Below, piece by piece: positions 1-8,553 of a stretch of DNA of 64,000 bases (the stretch's first letter is position 1; each line of letters begins with the position of its first letter). The notes beneath the pieces are model-generated. The model was given only the letters and a program-made list of their open reading frames with translations. It did not search any database and was not told the DNA's origin. A program made the translations under genes and the position numbers. Origin of the DNA: JARBUG01 sp035628915 (GTDB taxonomy: Bacteria > Bacillota > Sulfobacillia > Symbiobacteriales > Symbiobacteriaceae); the NCBI GenBank assembly GCA_035628915.1, contig DASPIW010000007.1, positions 70,008-134,007 on the forward strand, read 5' to 3'.

Positions 1-1470
1 TCCGGCCATCTGCGCTGGGGAAGCGGCTTCTTCCAGAGCGGCTTCCGCTTCCGCTCGCTCTTCAATCCCGAACCGTGGAGCAGCGAGCAGCGGGCTCTGC
101 CGGCCACCCAATCGACCGCGATCGACGTGCTGGGCACCAGCCTGCCAGGCAAAGGCCACTGGTTCTTCACGCCGGCGCCTTTCTGCTATGGCGTGAGCCT
201 CAACGCGGCGGCGCCGGCGAAGGTTAGCCTGCAGGCCGGCTCGGCAGGCGCCGACCAGGGCGAGAGCCCGGTCGCTCAGGCCGCCTTGTGTGAGGATGGC
301 ACCAACCTGCCCCCGGGGCCGTGGCTGACCATGGGTCTGGGCGTGCAGCCGGGCGAGTACAACTTCACGGCGTTTCATTATGATGCGGTCGAGTACGCCT
401 TTTCGTTTCGCCTTGCATACGAGGGGTATACGCAAGTCGACGGCACCTTCGAAACGCCTTCGGTGCTCTTCTGCTTCGATGCGGCTGATCCGTACGCCGG
501 GGTCCGCCGGTACGTCGAGACCCTCGGTATGCTGGGCCTCGTCACCCAGCCCGACGCACAGAGCCGGCCGCGGTGGTGGAGCGAGCCCATTCAGTGCGGA
601 TGGGGCGCCCAGTGTCACCTGGCGCGGGTGGAAGGGGGCCGGGCGCCCGACCTCTGCACCCAGAGCAACTACGACCGAATCCTCGCCGCGCTGGAGCGGA
701 ACGGGCTGAACCCCGGCACGCTGGTGCTGGACGACAAGTGGGCTCTGCACTACGGCACCGGCGAGGCGGACCCGGCCAAGTGGCCCGATCTGCGCGGCTG
801 GATTGACCGACAGCACGCACTTGGTCGGAAGGTGCTGCTCTGGTGGAAGGCCTGGGATCCCGAAGGACTGCCGCCCGGACAGTGCATCCGCAACTTCGCC
901 GGCCTGCCCGTCGCTGCTGACCCGACCAATCCGGACTACGCGGCGACCCTGCGCCGGTCCGTCCGCCTGATGCTCGGGCCGGACGGCTACGACGCCGACG
1001 GCTTCAAGGTCGATTTCTCCGCCCGCACGCCCTCCGGCCCCGGATTGACCCGGTACGGCCCCGGGTGGGGCGTGGAGCTGCTGTACAAGCTGCTCGGGAT
1101 CCTGCACGACGAGGCGAAGCGGCTCAAGCCCGACGCCCTCGTCATGACCCACACGCCCAATCCGTACTTTGCCGCGGTGACCGACATGATCCGCCTGAAC
1201 GACATCAATGGCGGAACGCCTGTCGTGCCGCAGATGATCCACCGGGCGGGCGTCGCGCGGGCCGCCTGCCCGACGCTGCTTGTCGATACGGACAACTGGC
1301 CCATGCCGAACCGCCGCCAGTGGCGGGAGTATCTGCAAATCCAGAACCGGCTCGGCGTGCCATCGCTCTATTTCGCCACTGCCCTGGACAGCCTGGAGCC
1401 CCTGGAGGAGCAGGACTATGCAGCCATCCGTGCCGTCTGGGCGGAGGCTCGGCGGTGGACGGAACGGTAG
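1..1470 (+). CDS. Glycoside hydrolase, alpha-galactosidase-like (5' partial)
   Basis: The reading frame is open from the first base, so the N-terminus lies outside the window; 489 residues are visible. The middle has a TIM-barrel pattern of the GH31/GH36 alpha-galactosidase type: a strand LVLDDKW, a strand KVLLWWKAWDP, and a DADGFKVDF segment whose Asp/Lys-x-Asp is where GH36-like enzymes carry the nucleophile region. A late MTHTPNPYF strand follows. It probably removes sugar from an oligosaccharide in the cytoplasm, since the downstream genes are sugar kinases and aldolases. The family is inferred from fold motifs only and the substrate is unknown. The stop is 98 bases before the next start. 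Confidence 0.62.
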   Translation, partial: SGHLRWGSGFFQSGFRFRSLFNPEPWSSEQRALPATQSTAIDVLGTSLPGKGHWFFTPAPFCYGVSLNAAAPAKVSLQAGSAGADQGESPVAQAALCEDGTNLPPGPWLTMGLGVQPGEYNFTAFHYDAVEYAFSFRLAYEGYTQVDGTFETPSVLFCFDAADPYAGVRRYVETLGMLGLVTQPDAQSRPRWWSEPIQCGWGAQCHLARVEGGRAPDLCTQSNYDRILAALERNGLNPGTLVLDDKWALHYGTGEADPAKWPDLRGWIDRQHALGRKVLLWWKAWDPEGLPPGQCIRNFAGLPVAADPTNPDYAATLRRSVRLMLGPDGYDADGFKVDFSARTPSGPGLTRYGPGWGVELLYKLLGILHDEAKRLKPDALVMTHTPNPYFAAVTDMIRLNDINGGTPVVPQMIHRAGVARAACPTLLVDTDNWPMPNRRQWREYLQIQNRLGVPSLYFATALDSLEPLEEQDYAAIRAVWAEARRWTER

Positions 1471-1567
1471 CTGTGCGATTGATGCAAGTCCAAAAGGAAA
1501 TGGCAGGCAGGTGCGACGAATCCAAGCAAATGGCCTGGAGTTCTGCGATACCAAGGAGGCGGCTGCA

Positions 1568-2233
1568 ATGCCCAAGACCCTGGCCTTGCTCCATACTACC
1601 CCGCTCACCGTCACCGGCCTGAAGGAACTGGCTGCCCAGCACGTGCCGGGCGCCCGCATCATCAACCTGATGGACGACAGCCTGCTGGCGGACGTCATGG
1701 CCGCCGGCCAGGTTACCCCAGCTGTGGAGGCGCGCATGGACGCCTACAACGCCCAGGCCGCAGCGGCCGGGGCGGACGCGATTCTCTGGTGCTGCTCGTC
1801 GGTGGGCGACGCCGTGGAGCGCTCCCGGACGGCCTGCGCCATTCCGGTCCTGCGCATCGATGATCCCATGGCCGATGAGGCCGTCCGGCTCGGGTCGCGC
1901 ATCGGGGTGATCGCCACGGTAGGCACGACGCTGGAGCCCACCGCCGGCATGATCCGCCGTAAGGCGGCGGCCGCGGGCAAGGCGGTCACCGTGGAAGCCG
2001 TAAGAGTGGAGGGGGCCTATCAGGCCCTGAATGCCGGCCGGGCGGACGAGCACGACCGTCTGGTCTCCGCGGTGCTGGAAGGACTGCTGCAGCGCAGTGA
2101 CGTGATCGTGCTGGCGCAGGCTTCCCTGGCCCGGGTGGTGGGGCAGTTGAAAGAGGCGCCCAAGGTCCCGATCCTCTCCAGCCCCGTCTCCGGCCTGCAG
2201 GCGGCCGCCCGAGTTCTCGCCGCAAAGGACTGA
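1568..2233 (+). CDS. Asp/Glu/hydantoin racemase-like protein
   Basis: A 221-residue protein. The ATG at 1568 is chosen because AAGGAGG lies at 1553-1559; the frame stays open further upstream but without such a site. The fold is the two-lobed Asp/Glu racemase type: an N-terminal LALLHTTPLT strand, a first active-site loop ILWCCSSVGD with cysteines, and a second loop VIVLAQASLARV. In working racemases the second loop carries the partner cysteine, and here it reads AQAS, so two-base racemisation is doubtful. It may be an isomerase, decarboxylase or lyase of the same fold. It sits eight bases before the class II aldolase, so it is probably co-transcribed with sugar genes. Confidence 0.7.
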   Translation: MPKTLALLHTTPLTVTGLKELAAQHVPGARIINLMDDSLLADVMAAGQVTPAVEARMDAYNAQAAAAGADAILWCCSSVGDAVERSRTACAIPVLRIDDPMADEAVRLGSRIGVIATVGTTLEPTAGMIRRKAAAAGKAVTVEAVRVEGAYQALNAGRADEHDRLVSAVLEGLLQRSDVIVLAQASLARVVGQLKEAPKVPILSSPVSGLQAAARVLAAKD

Positions 2234-2241
2234 AGCCAATC

Positions 2242-3147
2242 ATGAATACCCGCATTCCCGGCAGCCTGACGTTGCCGCAGTTTCTGCCCCGGGCCCAGGC
2301 CGAGGGTTATGTGGTTGCGGCGTTTAACGCCCGGTACCGGGCCTGCATCCGGGCCGTAGTCGAGGCTTGTGTGGACGCCCGTTCGCCGTTCATCATCGAA
2401 ATCAGCCAGCGGGAGCTGGGCTGGTTCCAGCTGACGCCCCGGGCGTTCCGGGACGAGCTGGAGCGGGTGGTCACGGATCTGAAGGTCGACCTCCCGTTTG
2501 CCCTCCACCTGGATCACACGTGGGATTTTGCCATGATTGAGGAAGCGATTGCGGCGGGCTTCAACTCCGTCATGGTGGACGCGTCCGCCAAGCCGTTCGC
2601 GGAGAATGTCGCGATCACCCGGCAGGTAGTGGAGTACGCCCACGCCCGGGGCGTCTCCGTGGAGGCGGAGCTGGGCAAGCTGACCACGACCGACAAGCTG
2701 GAGTCCGAAAACGACGAGGAGATGTACACCGTGCCCGAAGAAGCCGCCGAGTTCGTGCGGCGGACAGGCTGCGATGCGCTGGCCGTTTCGGTGGGCACGG
2801 CGCATGGCGTGTACATGGTCAAGAACCCGAAGATCGACTTCGCCCGTCTGGCGGAGATCCGCCGGCAGGTGGGGCCGGAGACGATCATCGTGCTGCATGG
2901 GGGCTCGGGCCTCCCCGCCGAGACCGTCCACCAGGCGATGGCTCTAGCGGGTGGCGGCGTCAGCAAAATGAACATCGCCACCGATTTGGAGAACGCCATG
3001 CTGCGGGCTATGGGCGGGCTGCAGCGAATGACGTCGGCGCAACTGGACGCCCTGGATCCCGGGTTGCGCGCCCTGGGCCTCGCAGCCGTCAAGGCGGAGG
3101 CGTGGGACAAGATTGAGCTCTTTGTCCGATCGGCGCGCCGCGCCTGA
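2242..3147 (+). CDS. Class II fructose/tagatose-bisphosphate aldolase family protein
   Basis: A 301-residue, full-length class II (zinc) aldolase of the FbaA/GatY/KbaY family. Visible landmarks in order are the zinc-ligand motif LHLDHT (about residues 89-94), VDAS, VEAELGKL, the substrate-loop SVGTAHGVY, LHGGSGLP and the phosphate-binding KMNIATDLE. These enzymes cleave ketose bisphosphates to dihydroxyacetone phosphate and an aldehyde. Given the flanking kinases it likely finishes breakdown of a phosphorylated sugar rather than serving glycolysis. The start is the ATG eight bases after the racemase-like stop. The exact sugar cannot be told from sequence. Confidence 0.85.
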   Translation: MNTRIPGSLTLPQFLPRAQAEGYVVAAFNARYRACIRAVVEACVDARSPFIIEISQRELGWFQLTPRAFRDELERVVTDLKVDLPFALHLDHTWDFAMIEEAIAAGFNSVMVDASAKPFAENVAITRQVVEYAHARGVSVEAELGKLTTTDKLESENDEEMYTVPEEAAEFVRRTGCDALAVSVGTAHGVYMVKNPKIDFARLAEIRRQVGPETIIVLHGGSGLPAETVHQAMALAGGGVSKMNIATDLENAMLRAMGGLQRMTSAQLDALDPGLRALGLAAVKAEAWDKIELFVRSARRA

Positions 3148-3164
3148 GCGGGAGGTAGAAGCCG

Positions 3165-3809
3165 GTGAAAGCGGGTCTGGCGGCATGGAAACGCAGCTTC
3201 GGAGTGGCGTGGTCGAATCTGCCGGGCGTGATCATGCTGAACGTCCTCTGGCTGGTCTGCTCGCTGCCGGTCATTACCGTCGGACCCGCGACGCTGGCGT
3301 CCTATTGGTGGGCGGCGCACGTGCTGCGCGATGAGAAGGAGGAGCGTATGGGCTCCTTCTTCGTCGCGCTGAAGCGGTACTTCTGGCGCGGGCTGCTCTG
3401 GTCGGTGGCGTGGGCAGCGGTGCTGCTGCTGGCGTACACGAACACGGCGTTGTACGGTCAGTGGCTGCCGCCCCTTGCGGGGGCTGTGGTGCGCATGGCC
3501 TGGGTGTACGCGGTGATCTTCCTGGTCGCCATGCAGCCCTATCTGTTTGAGCTGCTGGTGATGGAGGAGCACCGGTTTTTCGAGGCGGTGAAGCGGTCGG
3601 CGTGGCAGGTCGCGGCCAATCCGGTGTACAGCCACATGCAGGTGGTGGTTGTGGGGCTGGCGGGGTTTGTGGCCTGGAGGACTACGACGATGGTGTGCGT
3701 GTTGGTGGTTGCGTTGGTGATGGTATGGTGGGCGGTGGCGGCTTGTGAGGTGCCGTGGCGTTACGGTGAGCGGCGCCGTGTAGAGCGGGATCTTCGGGAC
3801 GTGCTGTAA
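3165..3809 (+). CDS. YesL-family (DUF624) membrane protein
   Basis: A 214-residue hydrophobic protein starting at GTG 3165 behind GGAGGT (3151-3156). It has about five membrane segments (roughly residues 22-45, 75-95, 105-130, 155-172 and 175-195). The N-terminal stretch with NLPGVIMLNVLWLVCSLP, TVGPAT and a WW pair matches the DUF624/YesL family, which usually sits beside carbohydrate uptake or polysaccharide-degradation genes in Firmicutes. The function of the family is unknown. It follows the aldolase by 17 bases and is the last gene before a 319-base gap occupied by a long inverted repeat. Confidence 0.75.
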   Translation: MKAGLAAWKRSFGVAWSNLPGVIMLNVLWLVCSLPVITVGPATLASYWWAAHVLRDEKEERMGSFFVALKRYFWRGLLWSVAWAAVLLLAYTNTALYGQWLPPLAGAVVRMAWVYAVIFLVAMQPYLFELLVMEEHRFFEAVKRSAWQVAANPVYSHMQVVVVGLAGFVAWRTTTMVCVLVVALVMVWWAVAACEVPWRYGERRRVERDLRDVL

Positions 3810-3811
3810 AT

Positions 3812-4033
3812 GGGTCGCCGGTCTGGCTGGGGGTTGCCCTTGCGCCCCAGAGGCTCGTTAACGGGCAGTACGCCCTCGGTCAGGCTCGCCGGCATCGGAA
3901 CCGGCATCGGGTAATCGAACTGAGGGACGCACCGCCGATGCCGGCGCACGCGGGCAACGGGGCTACTGCCCGTAAACTCACCTCTGAACGGCACTGCAGG
4001 CAACCCCCATCCAGCCCGACGCTCATGTCGGGT
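3812..4033. repeat. Long imperfect inverted repeat filling the intergenic gap
   Basis: The gap between the YesL gene and the ROK gene folds back on itself. A left arm at about 3812-3899 pairs with a right arm at about 3930-4025. Matching blocks include GGGGGTTGCC (3829-3838) with GGCAACCCCC, ACGGGCAGTA (3861-3870) with TACTGCCCGT (3964-3973), and GCCGGCATCGG with CCGATGCCGGC. A small perfect hairpin, CCCGAC/GTCGGG, ends it. No protein is supported here. It may be a non-autonomous mobile element or a structured processing or attenuation element between the two operon halves. Confidence 0.6.
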
Positions 4034-4128
4034 TCCAGCTCGCCCAACACGCACACACATCTCTTCGTTTGCGGTTTCGGGGTAGTAGGTTAAGCGTAAA
4101 ACAAGTTAACTCGAGGGGGCACTTCTGG

Positions 4129-4962
4129 ATGATTGCTGGGGCTGTTGATTTTGGTGGGTCCAAGCTGAAGGTTGGGTTGGTGGATGAGAGCGGGGCCGTT
4201 TTGGCCCGGATGACCGTGGCGACGCCGGGGGAGCCGGCTGCGGCGGCGGATGTGGCGGCGGCGATGCTCAATGAACTGAGGGGCGACCAGGAACTGGCCG
4301 GGGTGGGCGCCGCCGTGCGGGAGCGGGGCGATGAACCGCTGGCGGGCATGTTGGCGAAACGGACGGGGCTGGCGGTCCGCACCGCAAATCGGATGAGCGC
4401 CTGCGCCCTGGCCGAACAGCGCTTCGGCGCCGGGCGGGGGGTGGAGAACCTCCTCTGGGTGGGTGTCTGCAGCGGCATCAGGGCGGGGTTGATCACGGGC
4501 GGGCGCCTGTACGAAGGCGGGCACGGCATTGCGGGATCCGTCGGCCACATCGTGGTGACAGAGCATGGTCCCACCTGCGGCTGCGGGCACAAGGGGTGCG
4601 TCGAGTCGGTCGCCTCAGGGCCGGCCATTGCCAAGCGGGCCAGGGGCGCCGGCCTGGAGGTTGCGGATGCCGCCGAAGTCTTCGCGCTCGCCCGCCAGGG
4701 CAATGAAATCGCCAGCTGGATGGTGACGGAAGCCGGCAAGTACCTGGGCCGGGCCTTCGCCGTCTGCTATAACCTGTTCGACCCCGACATGCTGGTCGTT
4801 GGCGGCAGCGTGGCGCAAAACCTCGACCTGCTGCTCCCTTACATTGAAAAAGTGCTGCATGCCCGGGCGATGTGGCTGCCCGCAGCCCCGCCCCGGATTG
4901 TGCAGTCCCGGCTTGGCAACGCGGCGGCGCTGATTGGCGCAGGGGCGCTGGTGCTGCCCTGA
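4129..4962 (+). CDS. ROK-family sugar kinase
   Basis: A 277-residue ROK-family protein. I chose ATG 4129, just ahead of AGAVDFGGSKLKVGL, the ATP phosphate-binding motif, with a G-rich site at 4111-4119; the frame extends a further 20 codons upstream without ROK similarity. The zinc motif CGCGHKGCVE is present (C150, C152, C157), followed by VESVASGPAI and a late LVVGGSVAQN motif. ROK kinases phosphorylate hexoses or N-acetylhexosamines with ATP. There is no N-terminal DNA-binding domain, so it is a kinase rather than a NagC-type repressor. The adjacent GH84 remnant suggests an amino-sugar substrate, as inference. Confidence 0.85.
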   Translation: MIAGAVDFGGSKLKVGLVDESGAVLARMTVATPGEPAAAADVAAAMLNELRGDQELAGVGAAVRERGDEPLAGMLAKRTGLAVRTANRMSACALAEQRFGAGRGVENLLWVGVCSGIRAGLITGGRLYEGGHGIAGSVGHIVVTEHGPTCGCGHKGCVESVASGPAIAKRARGAGLEVADAAEVFALARQGNEIASWMVTEAGKYLGRAFAVCYNLFDPDMLVVGGSVAQNLDLLLPYIEKVLHARAMWLPAAPPRIVQSRLGNAAALIGAGALVLP

Positions 4963-4978
4963 AGGGGGTGCTGATCTG

Positions 4979-6679
4979 ATGATCCGACACACCGATACCT
5001 GCCATGTCTACGTGCTGCGGTCCGGCAGGGAGGCCGTCCTGATCGACTGCGGCGACGGCTCCGTGCTGGACCGCCTGCCCGACTACGGCATCGACCGGAT
5101 CACCGACGTGTTGATGACCCACCACCACCGGGATCAGGCCCAGGGCCTGGCGCGCCTCGCCCGGACCGGCGCGCGCATCTGGGTGCCGGAGGCGGAGGCG
5201 GACCTATTTCGGGCCGTCGACGCCCACTGGCAGGCCCGGGAGATCTACAACAGCTACAACAACCGGGAAGACCGCTTTTCCCTGCTGGAGCCCGTCCCCA
5301 TCGCGGGCGTGCTGCGGGACTACCATACGTACACCTTCGGCGGGCGCCGGTTCGAGGTGATACCGACGCCGGGGCACACCACGGGCTCCATCAGCCTGAT
5401 GACGGAAGGGACCGCCTTCGTCGGCGATTTGATCGCCGCCCCGGGCAAGGTCTGGTCGCTCGCCGCCACGCAGTGGACTTACAACGGCGGGGAGGGGATA
5501 GCCGGCACGATCCTCTCGCTGCTGGACCTGAAGGAGCGGCAGCCCAACCGGCTCCTGCCATCGCACGGTGAGATGATGGAGGAGCCTGCTGCTGCCATCG
5601 ACCTGACGGTGCAGCGGCTCGCGGCCCTGCGCGACCTGCGGCGCTGGAATCCCCGGCTCTTCCTGCTCCGGCAGCAACCGTACGAGCCGATTACGCCACA
5701 CCTGTTGAAGAACCGGACCAGCATGGCCAACGCATATGTCCTGCTTTCTGAGAGCGGCAAGGCCCTGCTGATCGATTTCGGCTACGACTTCATGTTCGGA
5801 CCTGCCCACGGCGCCGACCGGGCTTCCCGGCGCCCGTGGCTCTACACGATCCCGACATTGAAACGTACGTATGGCATCACCAGGATCGACGCCGTTCTGC
5901 CCACCCACTACCACGACGACCATGTGGCGGGGTGCAACCTGCTGCGTGCCATCGAAGGCACGCAGGTCTGGGCGGCGGCCAATTTTGCGGATATCCTCGA
6001 GCACCCCGAAAACTACGATCTGCCGTGTCTCTGGTATGATCCGATCCCCGTCGACCGCGTGCTGCCCCTTGGCGAACCGATCCGTTGGGAAGAATATGAG
6101 CTGACGCTCTACCCGCTGCCGGGCCACACGATCCATGAAGCGGCCATCGCCTTCGAGGTCGATGGGAAGCGGGTCGTCGCGACCGGCGATCAGTGGGGCG
6201 TCGAGGGGTGGGAGATGAACTACGTCTACAAGAACCGGTTTTCGCCCAGCGATTACCGGCAGACGGCGGATCTGCTGGAGACGCTCCGGCCGGATCTGCT
6301 GATCAGCGGGCACTGGAACGTCGTGGAGATGACGCCGGAAGTCCGCGCCGGGCTCCGCAGCATGGGCGCCCGCCTGGAGGACCTGCACCGCGAACTGCTC
6401 TTCGCCGAACCGGTGGAGGTGGCGATCCATCCCTATCAGGCGTGGACGAAGACCGGGCAGCCGGTCACCGTGCGGGTGACGGCACCGGCGGAAGCACACG
6501 TTGATCTTGTCGTACCGGACGGGTGGTCGGTGGACGCGGCCCCCGGCAGCGCGTTTACCGTCACCCCGCCGGCAGGCGTTACCGTGCGCCGGGCCCGGGT
6601 CGCCGCTGACGTGACGTTGGGCGGGCGCCGCCTCGGGCTGGTCGCCGAAGCGCTCATCACCGTAACGGACGGGCAGTGA
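4979..6679 (+). CDS. Tandem metallo-beta-lactamase-fold hydrolase
   Basis: A 566-residue protein with two metallo-beta-lactamase domains. The first (about residues 1-215) has MTHHHRDQ, TPGHTTGS and VGDLI. The second (about 230-460) has PTHYHDDHVAG, LPGHTIHEA and a TGDQWGV metal site. A beta-rich tail (about 480-566) may be a separate domain. ATG 4979 follows GAAGGGGGTG at 4961-4970, and the gene starts 16 bases after the ROK stop. Both domains keep their metal-binding histidines, so both could be active. The family covers many hydrolases. Its place in a sugar operon suggests a lactone, ester or phosphate substrate, but nothing in the sequence settles it. Confidence 0.78.
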   Translation: MIRHTDTCHVYVLRSGREAVLIDCGDGSVLDRLPDYGIDRITDVLMTHHHRDQAQGLARLARTGARIWVPEAEADLFRAVDAHWQAREIYNSYNNREDRFSLLEPVPIAGVLRDYHTYTFGGRRFEVIPTPGHTTGSISLMTEGTAFVGDLIAAPGKVWSLAATQWTYNGGEGIAGTILSLLDLKERQPNRLLPSHGEMMEEPAAAIDLTVQRLAALRDLRRWNPRLFLLRQQPYEPITPHLLKNRTSMANAYVLLSESGKALLIDFGYDFMFGPAHGADRASRRPWLYTIPTLKRTYGITRIDAVLPTHYHDDHVAGCNLLRAIEGTQVWAAANFADILEHPENYDLPCLWYDPIPVDRVLPLGEPIRWEEYELTLYPLPGHTIHEAAIAFEVDGKRVVATGDQWGVEGWEMNYVYKNRFSPSDYRQTADLLETLRPDLLISGHWNVVEMTPEVRAGLRSMGARLEDLHRELLFAEPVEVAIHPYQAWTKTGQPVTVRVTAPAEAHVDLVVPDGWSVDAAPGSAFTVTPPAGVTVRRARVAADVTLGGRRLGLVAEALITVTDGQ

Positions 6680-6686
6680 TTTCGCC

Positions 6687-7293
6687 ATGGCATTTGCGGT
6701 GCGGGGCGTGCTGGAAGGCTTCTACGGGCGCCCCTGGTCCTGGCCCGAACGGCAGCGCATGATCCGGTTCATGGGCACATGCGGCCTCAACCTGTACATG
6801 TACGCGCCCAGGAATGACCCCATCCACCGCAACCGATGGCGGGAGCCCAGTTCCACTACAGCGGCCCGGCGGACTTTGCCGTCCTGTGGGCGAAGCTGCA
6901 GCCGCCCGCCATCCGCCGCTTCTGGGAGCGGTGGGGCGGCGTGCCGGAGAGCGCCGGGCTGCGCTTGCCGAGATCGGCGGCGTCTATGACCGCATCGGCA
7001 GGGCCGCAGAGCGGCTGCTCTCGGCGGAGTTCCGCAACAAGCACCTGCAGACCGAACTGCGCCCCCGGTCGGTCAAAATAAAGGGCTGGGCGCGCCTCGG
7101 CCTGATGGCCCTGGAAGTGCTGAATTTCGCCCTGGACGATCCGCACGACCCCGCGATCGCCGTCATGCGGGACCAGGTACTCGACAAGCTTCTGTTGACC
7201 CGGGAGAACTTCGCCTGGGTCCAGGGCGACCTGACGGACCAGTTTGCCCGCCGCTGCCTCTGGGCGGCGGATGCGCTCAAGGGAGAGGCTTAA
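6687..7293 (+). pseudogene. Remnant of GH84 beta-N-acetylglucosaminidase
   Basis: The 5' piece encodes RGVLEGFYGRPWSWPER, then MIRFMGTCGLNLYMYAPRNDP and HRNRWREP, the hallmark N-terminal start of GH84 hyaluronidase/O-GlcNAcase catalytic domains. About 55 residues in, the frame breaks. A short match (FHYSGPADFAVLWAKLQ) continues in a second frame. A third frame carries an all-helical C-terminal segment from about 6970 to the stop at 7293. The family is normally over 400 residues, so most of the catalytic domain is deleted and the rest frameshifted. The gene is almost certainly inactive. The third-frame tail could still be translated, but no start site supports this. Confidence 0.75.
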
Positions 7294-8550
7294 TTGGAGA
7301 AGATCGACATCGGCCGCGACCGGGCCGAACGGCTCGTCATCGGCAACGGCAGCCCCGTCGGGCTGCTGGGCTCAGCCAGGGAGTACAAGCGAGTCTGCAC
7401 GCGCAGTTCCCTGATCTGCGGCCTGGGCCTGATGGTCGCTGCCGACCCGGAAGGTCCGGAGATTCACAAGCGCTCACTGCAAACCCTGCGCTGTTTTCAG
7501 AGCCGCCTGGGCAACATCCCCAATGGAGTTGGGTTCCGGGGTCAGGGGGAGGAGCCCCGGGCGGTGATCGATACCGCCCGCGCGGGCAGCATCGACAACA
7601 GCCTCTGGTTCATCATCGGCAACTACTACACATGGCAGATGGACGGCGACACCGGGCGCCTTGCCGAGTTCTGGCCGTCGCTGCAGCGGGCGTACACCTG
7701 GCTGGATTACCAGGACTCCAATGAATGCGGCCTGCTGGAAGTGCACGAGGCGATGGATTGGGCAAACCTGCTTGCCAACTGCTACAACAGCCTCGGGCCC
7801 AACGTGCTCTGGTACGCCGTGCAGAAGTGCATGTCGGCCATGGCCGGCGCCCTCGGCAAGGACAACTCCTTCTACGAGGTGCGGGCCAACGACGTCGCTT
7901 ACAAGATCAACACGCTGCTCTGGGTGGGGCCGGAGTTCCGGCGGGATCTGGAGTGGGTGGAATTGAACCGTCGGGAATGGCTCTATCCCATCCGGGCGAC
8001 GGAGGTCCTGTTTGAGGAGAAGCCCTACTTCCTGCCCTACATGGCGTTCCGGGGCTGGGAGGACCGGTTCGACGCGTTCGGCAACCTGGCCGCCGTGCTC
8101 TTTGGCATGGCCTCGGAGGCCCAGGCGGAGCGGATTTTCGATTACATAAACAGGGCGGGCGTCGACCAGCCCTGGCCGATCAAAGCGATCGACCCTGTGG
8201 TCCACCCTGGCGAGAAGGACTGGCGCGAGTATTACCGCCTGCGCAACCTGAACCTGCCCCACCACTACCAGAACGGCGGCGCCTGGCCGTTCCTCGGCGG
8301 GCTCTACGTGGCGGCGCTGGTCAGGGCGGGGCGACTGGGGGAAGCCGCACATCAGCTTGACCGCCTGGCCGAGATGAACCGCCAGAGCCGGCACGGCGGG
8401 GAGTGGGAGTTCAACGATTGGTTCCACGGGGTCAGCGGCAGGCCGTCCGGCTTCCCGGGGCAGAACTGGTCGGCGGCCATGTATATTTTTGCGCACGAGT
8501 GCGTGCGGCGCGGCGAGGTGCCGGCATTTTCCCGAGCGAATGGATGGTGA
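7294..8550 (+). CDS. Six-hairpin glycosidase (glycogen debranching/invertase-like)
   Basis: A 418-residue protein starting at TTG 7294 behind GGGAGAGG. It has the helical barrel pattern of six-hairpin glycosidases: PNGVGFRG, TARAGSIDNSLWFIIGNYY with an Asp in the usual acid position, an EVHEAMDWANLL helix, and the late HYQNGGAWPFLGGLYVAAL followed by EWEFNDWFHG. These features resemble GH100-like invertases and amylo-alpha-1,6-glucosidase-type proteins. No signal peptide is seen, so it likely acts in the cytoplasm. It begins directly at the end of the GH84 remnant and ends four bases before the GH2 gene, so it is translationally linked to the latter. The substrate is not determined. Confidence 0.72.
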   Translation: MEKIDIGRDRAERLVIGNGSPVGLLGSAREYKRVCTRSSLICGLGLMVAADPEGPEIHKRSLQTLRCFQSRLGNIPNGVGFRGQGEEPRAVIDTARAGSIDNSLWFIIGNYYTWQMDGDTGRLAEFWPSLQRAYTWLDYQDSNECGLLEVHEAMDWANLLANCYNSLGPNVLWYAVQKCMSAMAGALGKDNSFYEVRANDVAYKINTLLWVGPEFRRDLEWVELNRREWLYPIRATEVLFEEKPYFLPYMAFRGWEDRFDAFGNLAAVLFGMASEAQAERIFDYINRAGVDQPWPIKAIDPVVHPGEKDWREYYRLRNLNLPHHYQNGGAWPFLGGLYVAALVRAGRLGEAAHQLDRLAEMNRQSRHGGEWEFNDWFHGVSGRPSGFPGQNWSAAMYIFAHECVRRGEVPAFSRANGW

Positions 8551-8553
8551 CCT

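Noticed and set aside
6814..7293. A separate 159-residue gene
   Set aside because: Its C-terminal part reads as the tail of the broken GH84 gene, and the N-terminal part is out of frame with family sequence, so I kept it in the pseudogene.
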